Shown here: piece by piece, positions 23,478 to 29,965 of the stretch
Layout of the letters: the number at the start of each line of letters is the position of its first letter
Numbering within the stretch: the stretch's first letter is position 1
From: Treponema sp.
GTDB lineage: Bacteria; Spirochaetota; Spirochaetia; Treponematales; Treponemataceae
Assembly (NCBI GenBank): GCA_016297415.1
Contig: JAEDGQ010000013.1
Span: 1 to 29,965, forward strand
Reading direction: 5' to 3'
Length of the DNA: 29,965 nt
Translations under genes and position numbers: made by a program
Notes under the pieces: generated by a model
Told to the model about the DNA's origin: nothing
The model's database searches: none
What the model saw: the letters and a program-made list of their open reading frames with translations, nothing else

Positions 23478-23499
23478 TATAATGTCAGGTTTTCTGACA
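23478..23499 (+). promoter_or_regulatory. -10 box and adjoining palindrome before the PfoR-like gene
   Basis: TATAAT (23478-23483) is directly joined to the interrupted palindrome TGTCAGGTTTTCTGACA (23483-23499), with perfect 6-bp half-sites and a 5-bp centre. It covers the expected transcription start, a repressor-type position. No good -35 box is seen. Confidence 0.4.
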
Positions 23500-23512
23500 A
23501 ACAGGAGTTCTC

Positions 23513-24610
23513 ATGAATAAGTATGTCAAAAGATATCTTATTGATGCGTTGGGCGGAATGGCCCAGGGATTGTTCGCTTCCCTTCTTATCGGAACAATCA
23601 TCAAAACACTTGGACAGCAGCTGCTGCGTCTTGGTACAAACTGTGTTTTCCAGTTTTTAGTAGACGCTGGAAATTTCTGTACTGACCCTCATGTATTCGG
23701 TGCAGCAATGGCAATCGGCATTGGTTTTGCAATGCAGGTTTCTCCTCTGGTTTTATTCAGTCTGGCTGCAGTGGGTTCTGCTGCAAACATTGCAGGTGGT
23801 GCCGGCGGTCCTCTGGCAGTTCTTTTTGTGGCTATCGCAGCTGCAGAATGCGGAAGTCTTGTAAGCAAAAAAACAAAAGTAGATATTATTATTACACCTC
23901 TTGTAACAATTCTTTCAGGTTCTCTTCTTACTGTATTAACAGCCAAATATATCGGAGCCTGTGCTTCTTCTTTTGGAACTCTCATTATGTGGGCAACAAC
24001 ACTTCACCCTTTTGTAATGGGAATGATTGTATCCGTTGTTACAGGTATGCTTCTTACACTTCCAGTTTCTTCTGCTGCAATCTGTGCTGCATTCGGACTT
24101 ACTGGTCTTGCAGGTGGAGCTGCCGTTGCCGGCTGCTGTGCTCAGATGGTTGGTTTTGCAGTACTTTCTTTCCGCGAAAACAAATGGTCAGGTCTTCTTT
24201 CTCAGGGACTTGGAACTTCAATGCTTCAGATGCCAAATATCATTAAAAATCCTCTCATCTGGCTTCCACCAACACTTGCATCCCTTATTACAGGACCTGT
24301 AGCTACATGTATTTTCAAAATGGAAATGAACGGTGCACCTGTAAGTTCAGGAATGGGAACCTGCGGTTTTGTAGGACAGATTGGTGTTATTACAGGCTGG
24401 TTCAATCAGTCAACAGTTGAAGTTACAGCAGATACAGCCGTAACTCTTGGAGATGTAATTTCTCAGGCAGCAGTTCACCCTACACTTTTTGACTGGATTG
24501 GTCTTGTACTTGTATGTTTCATTCTTCCAGGCCTCTTAAGCTGGGGATTTGGACTTATTTTCAGAAAAGCAGGTCTTATAAAAGAAGGTGACCTCACTTT
24601 AGGTGACTAA
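23513..24610 (+). CDS. PfoR-like PTS EIIC-type integral membrane protein
   Basis: A 365-residue, strongly hydrophobic protein with about nine or ten membrane helices and Gly/Ala-rich segments. It resembles the EIIC-like family that includes PfoR of Clostridium perfringens and its T. pallidum homologue. Recognisable parts are the start YLIDALGGMAQGLFASLLIGTIIKTLG, the Gly-rich AAVGSAANIAGGAGGPLAV, a VSSAAICAAFGLTGLAGGAAVAGCCAQM block and NGAPVSSGMGTCGFVGQIGV. Members lack fused EIIA/EIIB domains, and their substrate is unknown; the regulatory role named in PfoR is not proven for relatives. ACAGGAG lies 7 nt before the ATG. A palindrome over the predicted transcription start suggests repression. 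The MBL-fold gene follows by 5 bp. Confidence 0.85.
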   Translation: MNKYVKRYLIDALGGMAQGLFASLLIGTIIKTLGQQLLRLGTNCVFQFLVDAGNFCTDPHVFGAAMAIGIGFAMQVSPLVLFSLAAVGSAANIAGGAGGPLAVLFVAIAAAECGSLVSKKTKVDIIITPLVTILSGSLLTVLTAKYIGACASSFGTLIMWATTLHPFVMGMIVSVVTGMLLTLPVSSAAICAAFGLTGLAGGAAVAGCCAQMVGFAVLSFRENKWSGLLSQGLGTSMLQMPNIIKNPLIWLPPTLASLITGPVATCIFKMEMNGAPVSSGMGTCGFVGQIGVITGWFNQSTVEVTADTAVTLGDVISQAAVHPTLFDWIGLVLVCFILPGLLSWGFGLIFRKAGLIKEGDLTLGD

Positions 24611-24615
24611 ACAAA

Positions 24616-25545
24616 ATGGAAAAAAGCCTGATCAAACTTACTGAACATATTTATATTCTCCCTATTGCAACAAATATCGGTGTAATCGCATTTTCTGAAG
24701 AAAAACAGACAGAAATTTACCTTATCGATAGCGGAAACGATGATGAATATGCAAAAGTGATTTTAAAACAGCTTCAGGCTTCTTTTTCCAATCCTGTAGT
24801 AAAAACTATTATCAACACTCATTCCCACGCAGATCATTGTGGCGGGAACCAGTATATCCGTAAGGAAACTGGATGCACCATATGGGCAAGCCACGGTGAA
24901 GCCGGCTTAATGGAACATCCAGATATTGAAACAGGTCTTATCTGGGGTGGAAATCCGGTAAAAGAACTTAAAAATTCCTATTTTGTGGCAAAGCCATGCA
25001 AAGCTGACAAAACTTTCAAAAATAACGAAACCTTCTCCATTAAGAATATTTCTGTAGAAGTAATTTCATTAAACGGACACTATCTTGATCAGACTGGTTT
25101 TGTAATTACAGACACAGACGGAAAAAAAGTCTGCTTCGCCGGAGATGCACTCAGCGGAAGAAACGTTATAAAAAAATACTGGATTCAATATCTTTTTGAT
25201 GAAGGAAAAACAAAAAAATCTCTGGAAAGACTGTCAAAAGTACAGGCAGATTTTTATGTTCCCGGCCATGGAAATTATGTAGACTCCATTGATGGAATTG
25301 TAGAACTGAATGAAATCGCGCTTCTGGAAACTGAAAATATGATTATTGACGAGCTTTCTTCTCCAAAAACGACAGAACAGATTTTAAAGGCAGTGGCTGA
25401 CAGAAATGGAATCAGACTTGGTTTAAGCCAGTATGTTTTAATCGGCTGTACACTCCGTTCTTATTTAAGCTCCCTCAGTGATGAAGGAAAAATCAAATAT
25501 GAAATTTCCGATAACATGATGTACTGGAGTGCCGTAAAAAAATAA
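24616..25545 (+). CDS. MBL-fold metallo-hydrolase
   Basis: Metallo-beta-lactamase-fold enzyme of 309 residues. The metal site is visible: THSHADH (His69, His71, Asp73, His74), a middle His in LNGHYLDQTGF, Asp in CFAGDAL, and PGHG. A C-terminal winged-helix-like part (about 235-309, SSPKTTEQILKAVADRNGIRLGLSQYVLIGCTLRSYLSSLSDEGKIKYEI) follows, as in LACTB2-like and related MBL proteins. The reaction is unknown; a thioester, phosphoester or lactone hydrolase would fit. The ATG lies 5 bp after the PfoR-like stop and no separate ribosome binding site is obvious, so the two genes are probably coupled and their products may act on one compound. Confidence 0.88.
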   Translation: MEKSLIKLTEHIYILPIATNIGVIAFSEEKQTEIYLIDSGNDDEYAKVILKQLQASFSNPVVKTIINTHSHADHCGGNQYIRKETGCTIWASHGEAGLMEHPDIETGLIWGGNPVKELKNSYFVAKPCKADKTFKNNETFSIKNISVEVISLNGHYLDQTGFVITDTDGKKVCFAGDALSGRNVIKKYWIQYLFDEGKTKKSLERLSKVQADFYVPGHGNYVDSIDGIVELNEIALLETENMIIDELSSPKTTEQILKAVADRNGIRLGLSQYVLIGCTLRSYLSSLSDEGKIKYEISDNMMYWSAVKK

Positions 25546-25585
25546 AAAAGGTATGAATATATCTGAAGTCAGACTTATTCATACC
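25545..25585 (-). terminator. Terminator of deoC, shared convergent region
   Basis: Stem ggtatgaata (25550-25559) pairs with tattcatacc (25576-25585), and an inner TCTGA/TCAGA extends the hairpin. The minus strand then reads a T-rich run (complement of about 25535-25549). It lies between the convergent MBL gene and deoC. Confidence 0.75.
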
Positions 25586-25612
25586 ATGATAAAAACTAAT
25601 TCTGTTTATCTA

Positions 25613-26287
25613 TCAGCTTTCTACAATTTTTACACCAGCAGAACAGCCTAAGCGATTAGCACCGGCATTTACCATTGCAACAGCTTCTTCATAAGTGTGA
25701 ATTCCGCCACTTGCTTTTACTCCGGTTTCAGGTTTAACAGATTTTCGCATAAGTTCTACAGCATGAACTGTAGCCCCTCCAGTTCCAAATCCGGTGGAAG
25801 TCTTTACAAAATCAGCACCGCATTCTTCTGAAATTTTACAGCATTTAATAATTTCATCATCTGTCAGATAACAGGTTTCAAGAATTACTTTCAGAACAAT
25901 CTTTCTGTTATCTCCTGTATCAACATCATCAATGGCACTTCTCACAGCCATAATTTCATCAGAAACATCTTGGAAACGTCCGTCTTTTACTGCTCCCAGG
26001 TTAATAACCATATCAACTTCTTCAGCGCCTTCACTTACACACAGGGCAGCCTGACCTGCTTTATCATCAAGTGTATTGGCTCCAAGAGGGAATCCTATAA
26101 CTGTACAAACCTTAACTTCTGATCCGGCAAGCTGTTCAGCTGCAAATGAAACATAGGATGGATTTACGCAGCAGCTGGCAAAACCATATTTTTTTGCTTC
26201 ATCACAAAGTTTTTTAATGTCTTTTTCTCCAGCACAGGGACCCAGCTGTGTATGATCAATTATTGAGGCAATCTGTTTTTTATCCAT
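25613..26287 (-). CDS. deoC: Deoxyribose-phosphate aldolase
   Basis: Cleaves 2-deoxy-D-ribose 5-phosphate to glyceraldehyde 3-phosphate and acetaldehyde in deoxynucleoside breakdown. The 224-residue TIM barrel shows IDHTQLGP at the start, CCVNPSYV, VIGFPLGANTLDDK, EVDMVINLGAVKDG with the catalytic Asp92, and VLKVILET with a catalytic-site Lys. The Schiff-base Lys162 is in DFVKTSTGFGTGGAT, and VKASGGI precedes the phosphate site. GGGAG lies 7 nt before the ATG. No deoA/deoB/deoD neighbours are present. A perfect 14-bp palindrome 40 bp upstream of the start may be a control site. Confidence 0.96.
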   Translation of the reverse strand: MDKKQIASIIDHTQLGPCAGEKDIKKLCDEAKKYGFASCCVNPSYVSFAAEQLAGSEVKVCTVIGFPLGANTLDDKAGQAALCVSEGAEEVDMVINLGAVKDGRFQDVSDEIMAVRSAIDDVDTGDNRKIVLKVILETCYLTDDEIIKCCKISEECGADFVKTSTGFGTGGATVHAVELMRKSVKPETGVKASGGIHTYEEAVAMVNAGANRLGCSAGVKIVES

Positions 26288-26326
26288 ATTTTTCTCCCTG
26301 AATTATTTTATCATTTAATAAGATAA

Positions 26327-26340
26327 TTAGCATATGCTAA
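26327..26340. promoter_or_regulatory. Palindromic operator candidate between deoC and the ferredoxin gene
   Basis: TTAGCATATGCTAA is a perfect 14-bp palindrome. Its right part extended, atatgctaaat (26332-26342), recurs exactly at 26385-26395 over the ferredoxin promoter -10 box, 53 bp away, close to five helical turns. Confidence 0.45.
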
Positions 26341-26367
26341 ATCGTAATAAATTAAGTCTTTTATTCC

Positions 26368-26396
26368 TTGTTTTTGTGAATTTTATATGCTAAATT
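26368..26396 (+). promoter_or_regulatory. Promoter of the ferredoxin gene
   Basis: TTGTTT (26368-26373), 17-nt spacer, TAAATT (26391-26396). The -10 box overlaps the repeated half-site atatgctaaat. The leader to the ATG at 26430 is about 27 nt and includes GAGG. Confidence 0.5.
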
Positions 26397-26429
26397 ATAT
26401 GTATATATTAATCCATTACGAGGTATACT

Positions 26430-26603
26430 ATGGCTTATAAAATTGATCCAGCTTCATGTGTTAACTGCGGTACATGTGAACCTGATTGTCCAGTTGGAGC
26501 AATCAGCGAAAATGACGGACACCGCGAAATCGATTCTTCAAAATGTGTAAGCTGCGGAACATGCGCAAGCGTTTGTCCAGCAACAGCTATTTCTGAAGAA
26601 TAA
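26430..26603 (+). CDS. Small 2[4Fe-4S] ferredoxin
   Basis: A 57-residue clostridial-type ferredoxin that carries single electrons for fermentative redox enzymes. It begins MAYKIDPASCVNCGTC and has two CxxCxxCxxxCP motifs: Cys10, 13, 16, 20 and Cys39, 42, 45, 49. All eight cluster ligands are present, and the two halves are pseudo-symmetric. GAGG lies 7 nt before the ATG. It has its own promoter and a terminator, so it is a single-gene unit, and the bias towards frequent codons suggests high expression. The partner oxidoreductase is not in the window. Confidence 0.96.
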   Translation: MAYKIDPASCVNCGTCEPDCPVGAISENDGHREIDSSKCVSCGTCASVCPATAISEE

Positions 26604-26629
26604 TTTCAGGGATAAATAATCCGTTTATT

Positions 26630-26665
26630 AAATCTGCAGGATTTAGGTCTTGCAGATTTTTTTTT
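26630..26665 (+). terminator. Terminator of the ferredoxin gene
   Basis: A 9-bp perfect stem aaatctgca (26630-26638) pairs with tgcagattt (26651-26659), followed by T to 26665. The right arm overlaps the -35 box of the next gene's promoter. Confidence 0.88.
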
Positions 26666-26678
26666 GTATCTTTATTAT
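26650..26678 (+). promoter_or_regulatory. Promoter of the small membrane protein gene, likely leaderless
   Basis: TTGCAG (26650-26655), 17-nt spacer, TATTAT (26673-26678), then 7 nt to the ATG at 26686. No ribosome binding site. The -35 box lies inside the preceding terminator hairpin. Confidence 0.5.
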
Positions 26679-26685
26679 TTGTTGC

Positions 26686-27105
26686 ATGATAAAGAATATT
26701 ATTCAGGGTTATGGACACCTGATTTCATCGATTTTAAAAATCCTGTCACTTCTTCTTGTTTGTATTGCTGCAGGAGCTGCCTTCGTATTTCCCCTTTGGA
26801 AATTTGCAACTGACCTTCCGGGAATATATACAATTACTGTTCTGGCGCTTATGGCAGTTATTTTTGTTATTCTTGCCGTAAAAAAAATCAAAAATACTGG
26901 GCTTGCTAAATCCCTTGTAAGTGCAGCAAAATTCTTTATTATTGCAGGCGGACTTGTTTTCTCCGTATATCTTGTTATGAAAGGAATGCGTTTTCTGGCA
27001 ATTCCTGTAATAATACTGATGATTGTTCTTTATGGACTCTGCGCTTTTGGAATAAAAGTTAAATCTGATACAGACATAAATAATGAAACTGAATCTGAAG
27101 CATAA
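26686..27105 (+). CDS. Small integral membrane protein
   Basis: A 139-residue protein with about four membrane helices: roughly 8-37 (HLISSILKILSLLLVCIAAGAAF), 47-64, 76-100 and 104-123. A short acidic cytoplasmic or periplasmic tail follows. Family not recognised. The ATG at 26686 is chosen over an upstream in-frame TTG at 26650, because that codon lies inside the ferredoxin terminator and the promoter's -10 box ends 7 nt before the ATG. The last 23 nt overlap the start of the M23 peptidase gene in another frame, so the two are translationally coupled and an envelope-related role is likely by context. Confidence 0.75.
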   Translation: MIKNIIQGYGHLISSILKILSLLLVCIAAGAAFVFPLWKFATDLPGIYTITVLALMAVIFVILAVKKIKNTGLAKSLVSAAKFFIIAGGLVFSVYLVMKGMRFLAIPVIILMIVLYGLCAFGIKVKSDTDINNETESEA

Positions 27106-28063
27106 TTTAATTCTTATCTGTTTATTTTTAGCTGTAACTGCTGTTCCAGGTATATCTCAGGAAATAATCGTTGACAGTTCAAAGCTGCCTTTAATCTCTT
27201 TTCCTGAACAATCAGATTCTAACGACTTAAAAAAACAGAAAAACCTTCTGTTCAGGCAGTTCACAGAAGAAGCTGACTATAATACAAAAATCTTTCCCGA
27301 TCACAAATCATACGACAAAAACGGAAATCCAAAAAATTTATACCTGACCTTTTATAAAGTAAAACCTCAAAAAGATATGGACTTTATCTGGCTTGCTTCA
27401 AGACTTAGTCCTGTAACAAGAGAAACAACATCAACCTTAAACAGACTTCCATCAGCCGATACAGATATTTCAGATAAAATACTTCTGGTTTCAACCTTTT
27501 CAGGGCTTTTTATTCCCGAAAAACCTCAATCAGCCTGGGAACAGCTTCTGCATAAACAGTACATAACAGACGGAAATCTTGAAAAAGCCAGAGTATTTAT
27601 AATCGACGGTGAGAAATTTTACTTTCTGGAAAGAATGAGGTTTGATTCAACTATTTCTCTTTTTTTCCTGGATACAAACATGGTATCCCCTCTTAAAAGC
27701 AGTATTTTAACAAGTGATTACGGATATAGAATCAGTCCCATAAGCGGAAAATGGAAGTTTCATTCCGGTATCGATCTTGCTGCTCCAGAAGGCACCCAGG
27801 TATTTGCCTGCAAAGCCGGTGAAATTACCCGGACAGGATTTAACACAACCTATGGAAATTTCATTATTATCAGGCACTACAACGGACTTACCAGTGTTTA
27901 TGCACATCTTTCAAAAATCCTTGTTACCAAAGGTGAAAAAATAAACGGTGGAACACTTATTGGTCTTGTGGGAACAACAGGAGCAAGTACAGGTCCCCAC
28001 CTCCATTTTGAACTTAGAAAAAACGGAAGCACAACAAATCCTGGAAAATTAATGAACTTTTAA
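27083..28063 (+). CDS. M23 family metallopeptidase (LytM type), exported
   Basis: A zinc endopeptidase of 326 residues expected to cut peptidoglycan cross-links, or to act as a LytM regulator if inactive. A signal peptide (about 1-25, ending GIS) and a ~170-residue N-terminal region of unknown fold precede the M23 domain (about 205-326). Metal ligands are present: His227 and Asp231 in HSGIDLAA, His308 in HLHFE (His306 adjacent), and His275 in YAHLS. It therefore appears catalytically competent. The ATG lies inside the end of the upstream membrane-protein gene, a 23-nt overlap. A class A PBP gene is about 1.3 kb downstream. Confidence 0.92.
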   Translation: MKLNLKHNLILICLFLAVTAVPGISQEIIVDSSKLPLISFPEQSDSNDLKKQKNLLFRQFTEEADYNTKIFPDHKSYDKNGNPKNLYLTFYKVKPQKDMDFIWLASRLSPVTRETTSTLNRLPSADTDISDKILLVSTFSGLFIPEKPQSAWEQLLHKQYITDGNLEKARVFIIDGEKFYFLERMRFDSTISLFFLDTNMVSPLKSSILTSDYGYRISPISGKWKFHSGIDLAAPEGTQVFACKAGEITRTGFNTTYGNFIIIRHYNGLTSVYAHLSKILVTKGEKINGGTLIGLVGTTGASTGPHLHFELRKNGSTTNPGKLMNF

Positions 28064-28073
28064 AATTCTAATC

Positions 28074-28102
28074 TTCAAAAAAAAATAATAATAAGTTATA
28101 TT
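28074..28102 (+). promoter_or_regulatory. Promoter of the PEGA-like exported protein gene, likely leaderless
   Basis: TTCAAA (28074-28079), 17-nt spacer, TATATT (28097-28102), then 7 nt to the ATG at 28110. No ribosome binding site. Confidence 0.45.
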
Positions 28103-28109
28103 GATATTG

Positions 28110-29096
28110 ATGAAATACTGTTTTGCATCATTAAAAAAATTAGGATTTTCTCTCATTTTACTCTCTTCTGCATGTATTTACGGAGAGAGTTTTCGTGTTG
28201 CAAAACTGAATAAAGTACAGATACCACAGGATTACACACCACAGACTGTTAAAGCCGGCATTTATGACGGTGTATCAATAACTCTCCCTGAAGACCAAAC
28301 TTTCATTACAGGAATTGAATTAAACATAAAGGTTCCGGAAATCGTTGCAACCTGGAGAGATACAATAGCTTACAACTTTTACGAAAATGTAACTCCATTT
28401 CCAACTCCAGACAACATTGACTATAACGGAAAAAAACTCCCTGTAAACACAATTCCAGGCAAACTTAACTACACTATTTATGTTCCCCTGAATTCAAAAT
28501 TCTCCCTTAAAGAAAATCCATATTCAAAAATTCTGGATGTATCTCCTGAACTTTTTGAAAATACTGTATTCTTCAGATTTTTTCTTGCAATGAAAGGTGC
28601 TCCGGAAGCTCTTGAACACGCAATTTTTAATATTACAGTTAAACCAGTTCTTTCTGATGAAGGCAAATTTTCACTTTCTATAAAACAGCCTGAAGGAAAA
28701 GCAGAACCTTACGCTGTATACATTGATGACTCTCTTACAGATTCTGCTTCCGATGTTGTACTTTCAACTGGGGAACATCATCTTTCTGTTACAAGCGATT
28801 CATTCAGGAACGAAGTCCGCACATTCATTATTGAACAGGCAAAAACAACTGCATTGGAAATCGAAATGCGGGGAATTGAGCCGTTAATTAAAATCATTGC
28901 TCCTGAAAATGCAAATATTCAATTTGATGGAAATTCAATTACTGACACAAAGAATATCTTTTCCACAACACCTGGTGATCATGTAATAAAATTTACAATT
29001 GGTGATTACGAAGTTATAAAAACAATAAACGCAGTCAACGGCCGTTCCTATACTGTAAGTCTTGATATTGATGCCTCTGTTTCTGAAGACGAATAA
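28110..29096 (+). CDS. Hypothetical exported protein with PEGA-like repeats
   Basis: A 328-residue protein with an N-terminal signal peptide (about 1-26: basic start, LGFSLILLSSACIYG). An N-terminal beta-rich domain (about 30-190) is not assigned. Two C-terminal beta repeats (about 195-255 and 258-320) resemble PEGA surface-layer-type domains (…YAVYIDDSLT…VVLSTGEHHLSVTSDSF… and …ANIQFDGNSIT…STTPGDHVIKFTIGDYEV…). SACIYG could be read as a weak lipobox at Cys22. Start choice: ATG 28110 rather than TTG 28101, since the TTG overlaps the -10 box TATATT. Location between an M23 peptidase and a PBP suggests an envelope role. Confidence 0.8.
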   Translation: MKYCFASLKKLGFSLILLSSACIYGESFRVAKLNKVQIPQDYTPQTVKAGIYDGVSITLPEDQTFITGIELNIKVPEIVATWRDTIAYNFYENVTPFPTPDNIDYNGKKLPVNTIPGKLNYTIYVPLNSKFSLKENPYSKILDVSPELFENTVFFRFFLAMKGAPEALEHAIFNITVKPVLSDEGKFSLSIKQPEGKAEPYAVYIDDSLTDSASDVVLSTGEHHLSVTSDSFRNEVRTFIIEQAKTTALEIEMRGIEPLIKIIAPENANIQFDGNSITDTKNIFSTTPGDHVIKFTIGDYEVIKTINAVNGRSYTVSLDIDASVSEDE

Positions 29097-29175
29097 TTTT
29101 ATAAAAAATTTAGAATTCAAGATTTGTCAATAAAAAATTTAAAAAAAGATTAAAGATTTTTCGATACTTAGACGA

Positions 29176-29185
29176 TATATATAAT
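29176..29185 (+). promoter_or_regulatory. -10 region of a candidate small RNA
   Basis: TATATATAAT contains two overlapping -10 choices: TATATA (29176-29181) and TATAAT (29180-29185). No good -35 box is seen upstream. It directly precedes a GC-rich structured segment. Confidence 0.35.
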
Positions 29186-29268
29186 GTCGGGCGTTCAATT
29201 ATCCCCTCCCACCCATTGAAGCCCGACTGCCTGATGGGCATGGCCGGCGCAAGCCGGTCTTTTTTTTT
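29186..29268 (+). ncRNA. Candidate structured small RNA with C-rich loop and intrinsic terminator
   Basis: Three stem-loops in an AT-rich gap. SL1: GTCGGGC (29186-29192) pairs with GCCCGAC (29221-29227), and TTCAAT (29194-29199) pairs with ATTGAA (29215-29220), with one bulged G. Its 15-nt loop (29200-29214) is TATCCCCTCCCACCC. SL2: TGCC (29228-29231) with GGCA (29237-29240). SL3: ggccggc/gccggtc (29242-29259) with a GCAA tetraloop, followed by T9 (29260-29268). A C-rich, anti-Shine-Dalgarno-like loop with a strong terminator is typical of regulatory sRNAs that pair with ribosome binding sites. No named RNA family was recognised. The alternative is a long 3' UTR of the gene ending at 29096. 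Confidence 0.55.
29242..29268 (+). terminator. Strong intrinsic terminator
   Basis: A 7-bp GC stem (29242-29248 with 29253-29259, one G-U), GCAA tetraloop and T9. It ends either the candidate sRNA or the upstream exported-protein transcript. Confidence 0.9.
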
Positions 29269-29306
29269 GTGCTTTCATCATACCTTCCACTGCCACAATC
29301 CATACA

Positions 29307-29335
29307 TTGACTGACAAGGTGTAATTCCTTATTAT
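29307..29335 (+). promoter_or_regulatory. Promoter of the penicillin-binding protein gene, likely leaderless
   Basis: TTGACT (29307-29312), 17-nt spacer, TATTAT (29330-29335), then 8 nt to the ATG at 29344. No ribosome binding site. Confidence 0.6.
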
Positions 29336-29343
29336 ATAAATAT

Positions 29344-29965
29344 ATGGCTAAAATAAAGTTGCAAACTCATGTGTTTGTCTACGGGCTGTTTTTCTGTGCC
29401 ATTTTCTTTGGTACATGCCTTGGACTTTCCCTTTCAAATACAAAATTTATTATTGATAACGAACAGTTTATAGAATTACAGACAGCTCTTCCAACAAAAC
29501 TCCTTGATATAAACGGAGAACTTATTACAGAGCTTGCCTCTGAAGAAAAACGCGAAATCATCAGTATTAAAAAACTGCCTCAGCATATGATTGATGCCCT
29601 TATTTCCCGTGAAGACAGCAACTTTTATCAGCATCACGGCTTCAGTGCAAAAGCTATTTTCCGTGCAGTTATCGGTAAGCTTACAGGCCGTTCTCTTGGT
29701 GGTGGTTCTACTTTAACACAGCAGATTGCAGGTACACTTTACTGTGACCGTTCAGACATGTCTTACACTCGTAAGCTTAAGGAATTATGGTGGGCCATTC
29801 AGATGGAACGCCGCTATTCAAAAGATGAAATTCTCGAACTTTATCTTAACAAGATTTATTTCGGTGGCGGTACATACGGTGTAAGTGCTGCTTCAAAATA
29901 CTATTTTGGTCACGATGCTACAGAAATCACTCCGGCAGAAGCAGCAATTCTTGTAATCCAGCTTT
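29344..29965 (+). CDS. Class A penicillin-binding protein, N-terminal glycosyltransferase part (runs off the window)
   Basis: The first 207 residues of a bifunctional PBP1-type enzyme or monofunctional GT51 glycosyltransferase that polymerises lipid II. A transmembrane anchor (about 9-30) is followed by KLLDINGELI and the GT51 motifs. These are SREDSNFYQHHGF with catalytic Glu90, GGGSTLTQQIAGTLY, RKLKELWWAIQMERRYSKDEILELYLNKIYFGGGTYGV, and AASKYYFGHDATEITPAEAAIL. The reading frame is open to the window end, so the transpeptidase domain cannot be confirmed. The ATG follows a promoter -10 box by 8 nt without a Shine-Dalgarno sequence. Confidence 0.93.
   Translation, partial: MAKIKLQTHVFVYGLFFCAIFFGTCLGLSLSNTKFIIDNEQFIELQTALPTKLLDINGELITELASEEKREIISIKKLPQHMIDALISREDSNFYQHHGFSAKAIFRAVIGKLTGRSLGGGSTLTQQIAGTLYCDRSDMSYTRKLKELWWAIQMERRYSKDEILELYLNKIYFGGGTYGVSAASKYYFGHDATEITPAEAAILVIQL

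Noticed and set aside
23432..23482. Possible 16-codon leader peptide before the PfoR-like gene
   Set aside because: No ribosome binding site, no attenuator structure and no run of a regulated amino acid. Its stop overlaps the TATAAT box.
23315..23512. Cobalamin riboswitch for the CobD-like gene
   Set aside because: The conserved B12-box-type core was not found on either strand. The aminotransferase -10 box sits only 7 nt from its ATG, leaving no room for a leader.
26650..26685. Upstream TTG start extending the small membrane protein by 12 residues
   Set aside because: It lies in the ferredoxin terminator hairpin and in the promoter -35 box, and no ribosome binding site precedes it.

Overview
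The window looks like chromosomal DNA of a Treponema-type spirochaete, probably a free-living or gut/rumen species. It is AT-rich, and several gene forms typical of treponemes are present: a cytidylate kinase fused to ribosomal protein S1, a ~900-residue GreA whose true GreA domain is only the C-terminal fifth, a PfoR-like EIIC-type membrane protein, and many small lipoproteins and exported TPR proteins. The species assignment is inference from protein recognition, not from a search.

Layout: (1) 1-67 is the end of a repeat element whose second, complete copy lies at 17820-18033 in the opposite orientation. (2) 139-4028 (+): a UvrD/PcrA helicase, a strongly expressed-looking Ala-rich lipoprotein, and a GH18-type lipoprotein. 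(3) 4027-17811 (-): a long co-directional run. In transcription order it holds rpe, three exported or TPR proteins of unknown role, recA, folK, scpA, scpB, an RluB-type pseudouridine synthase, cmk-rpsA, a GAF/sigma-54 activator, a membrane-anchored TPR protein, a lipoprotein and tRNA-Arg(TCT). Spacings are mostly 0-40 bp. (4) 17820-18033: a 214-bp foldback (MITE-like) element. (5) 18075-21926 (+): tandem promoters, a cytoplasmic TPR-like protein and long greA. (6) 22085-23314 (-): a CobD/HisC-like aminotransferase. (7) 23513-25545 (+): PfoR-like membrane protein and an MBL-fold hydrolase. (8) 25613-26287 (-): deoC. (9) 26430-28063 (+): a 57-residue 2[4Fe-4S] ferredoxin, a small membrane protein and an M23 peptidase. 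(10) 28110-29965 (+): an exported PEGA-like protein, a candidate small RNA with a C-rich loop, and the start of a class A penicillin-binding protein.

Functional themes: chromosome maintenance (helicase, RecA, ScpAB), translation and nucleotide supply (Cmk-S1, RluB, tRNA-Arg), pentose metabolism (Rpe, DeoC), transcription elongation and control (GreA, sigma-54 activator), and envelope construction (GH18 and other lipoproteins, M23 peptidase, PBP).

The less ordinary signals are non-coding. They are the inverted pair of foldback elements bracketing a 17.8-kb gene block; a set of genes whose promoter -10 box lies only 7-9 nt before the ATG with no ribosome binding site, suggesting leaderless mRNAs; palindromes sitting on promoter -10 boxes at three loci; and the candidate sRNA at about 29186-29268.
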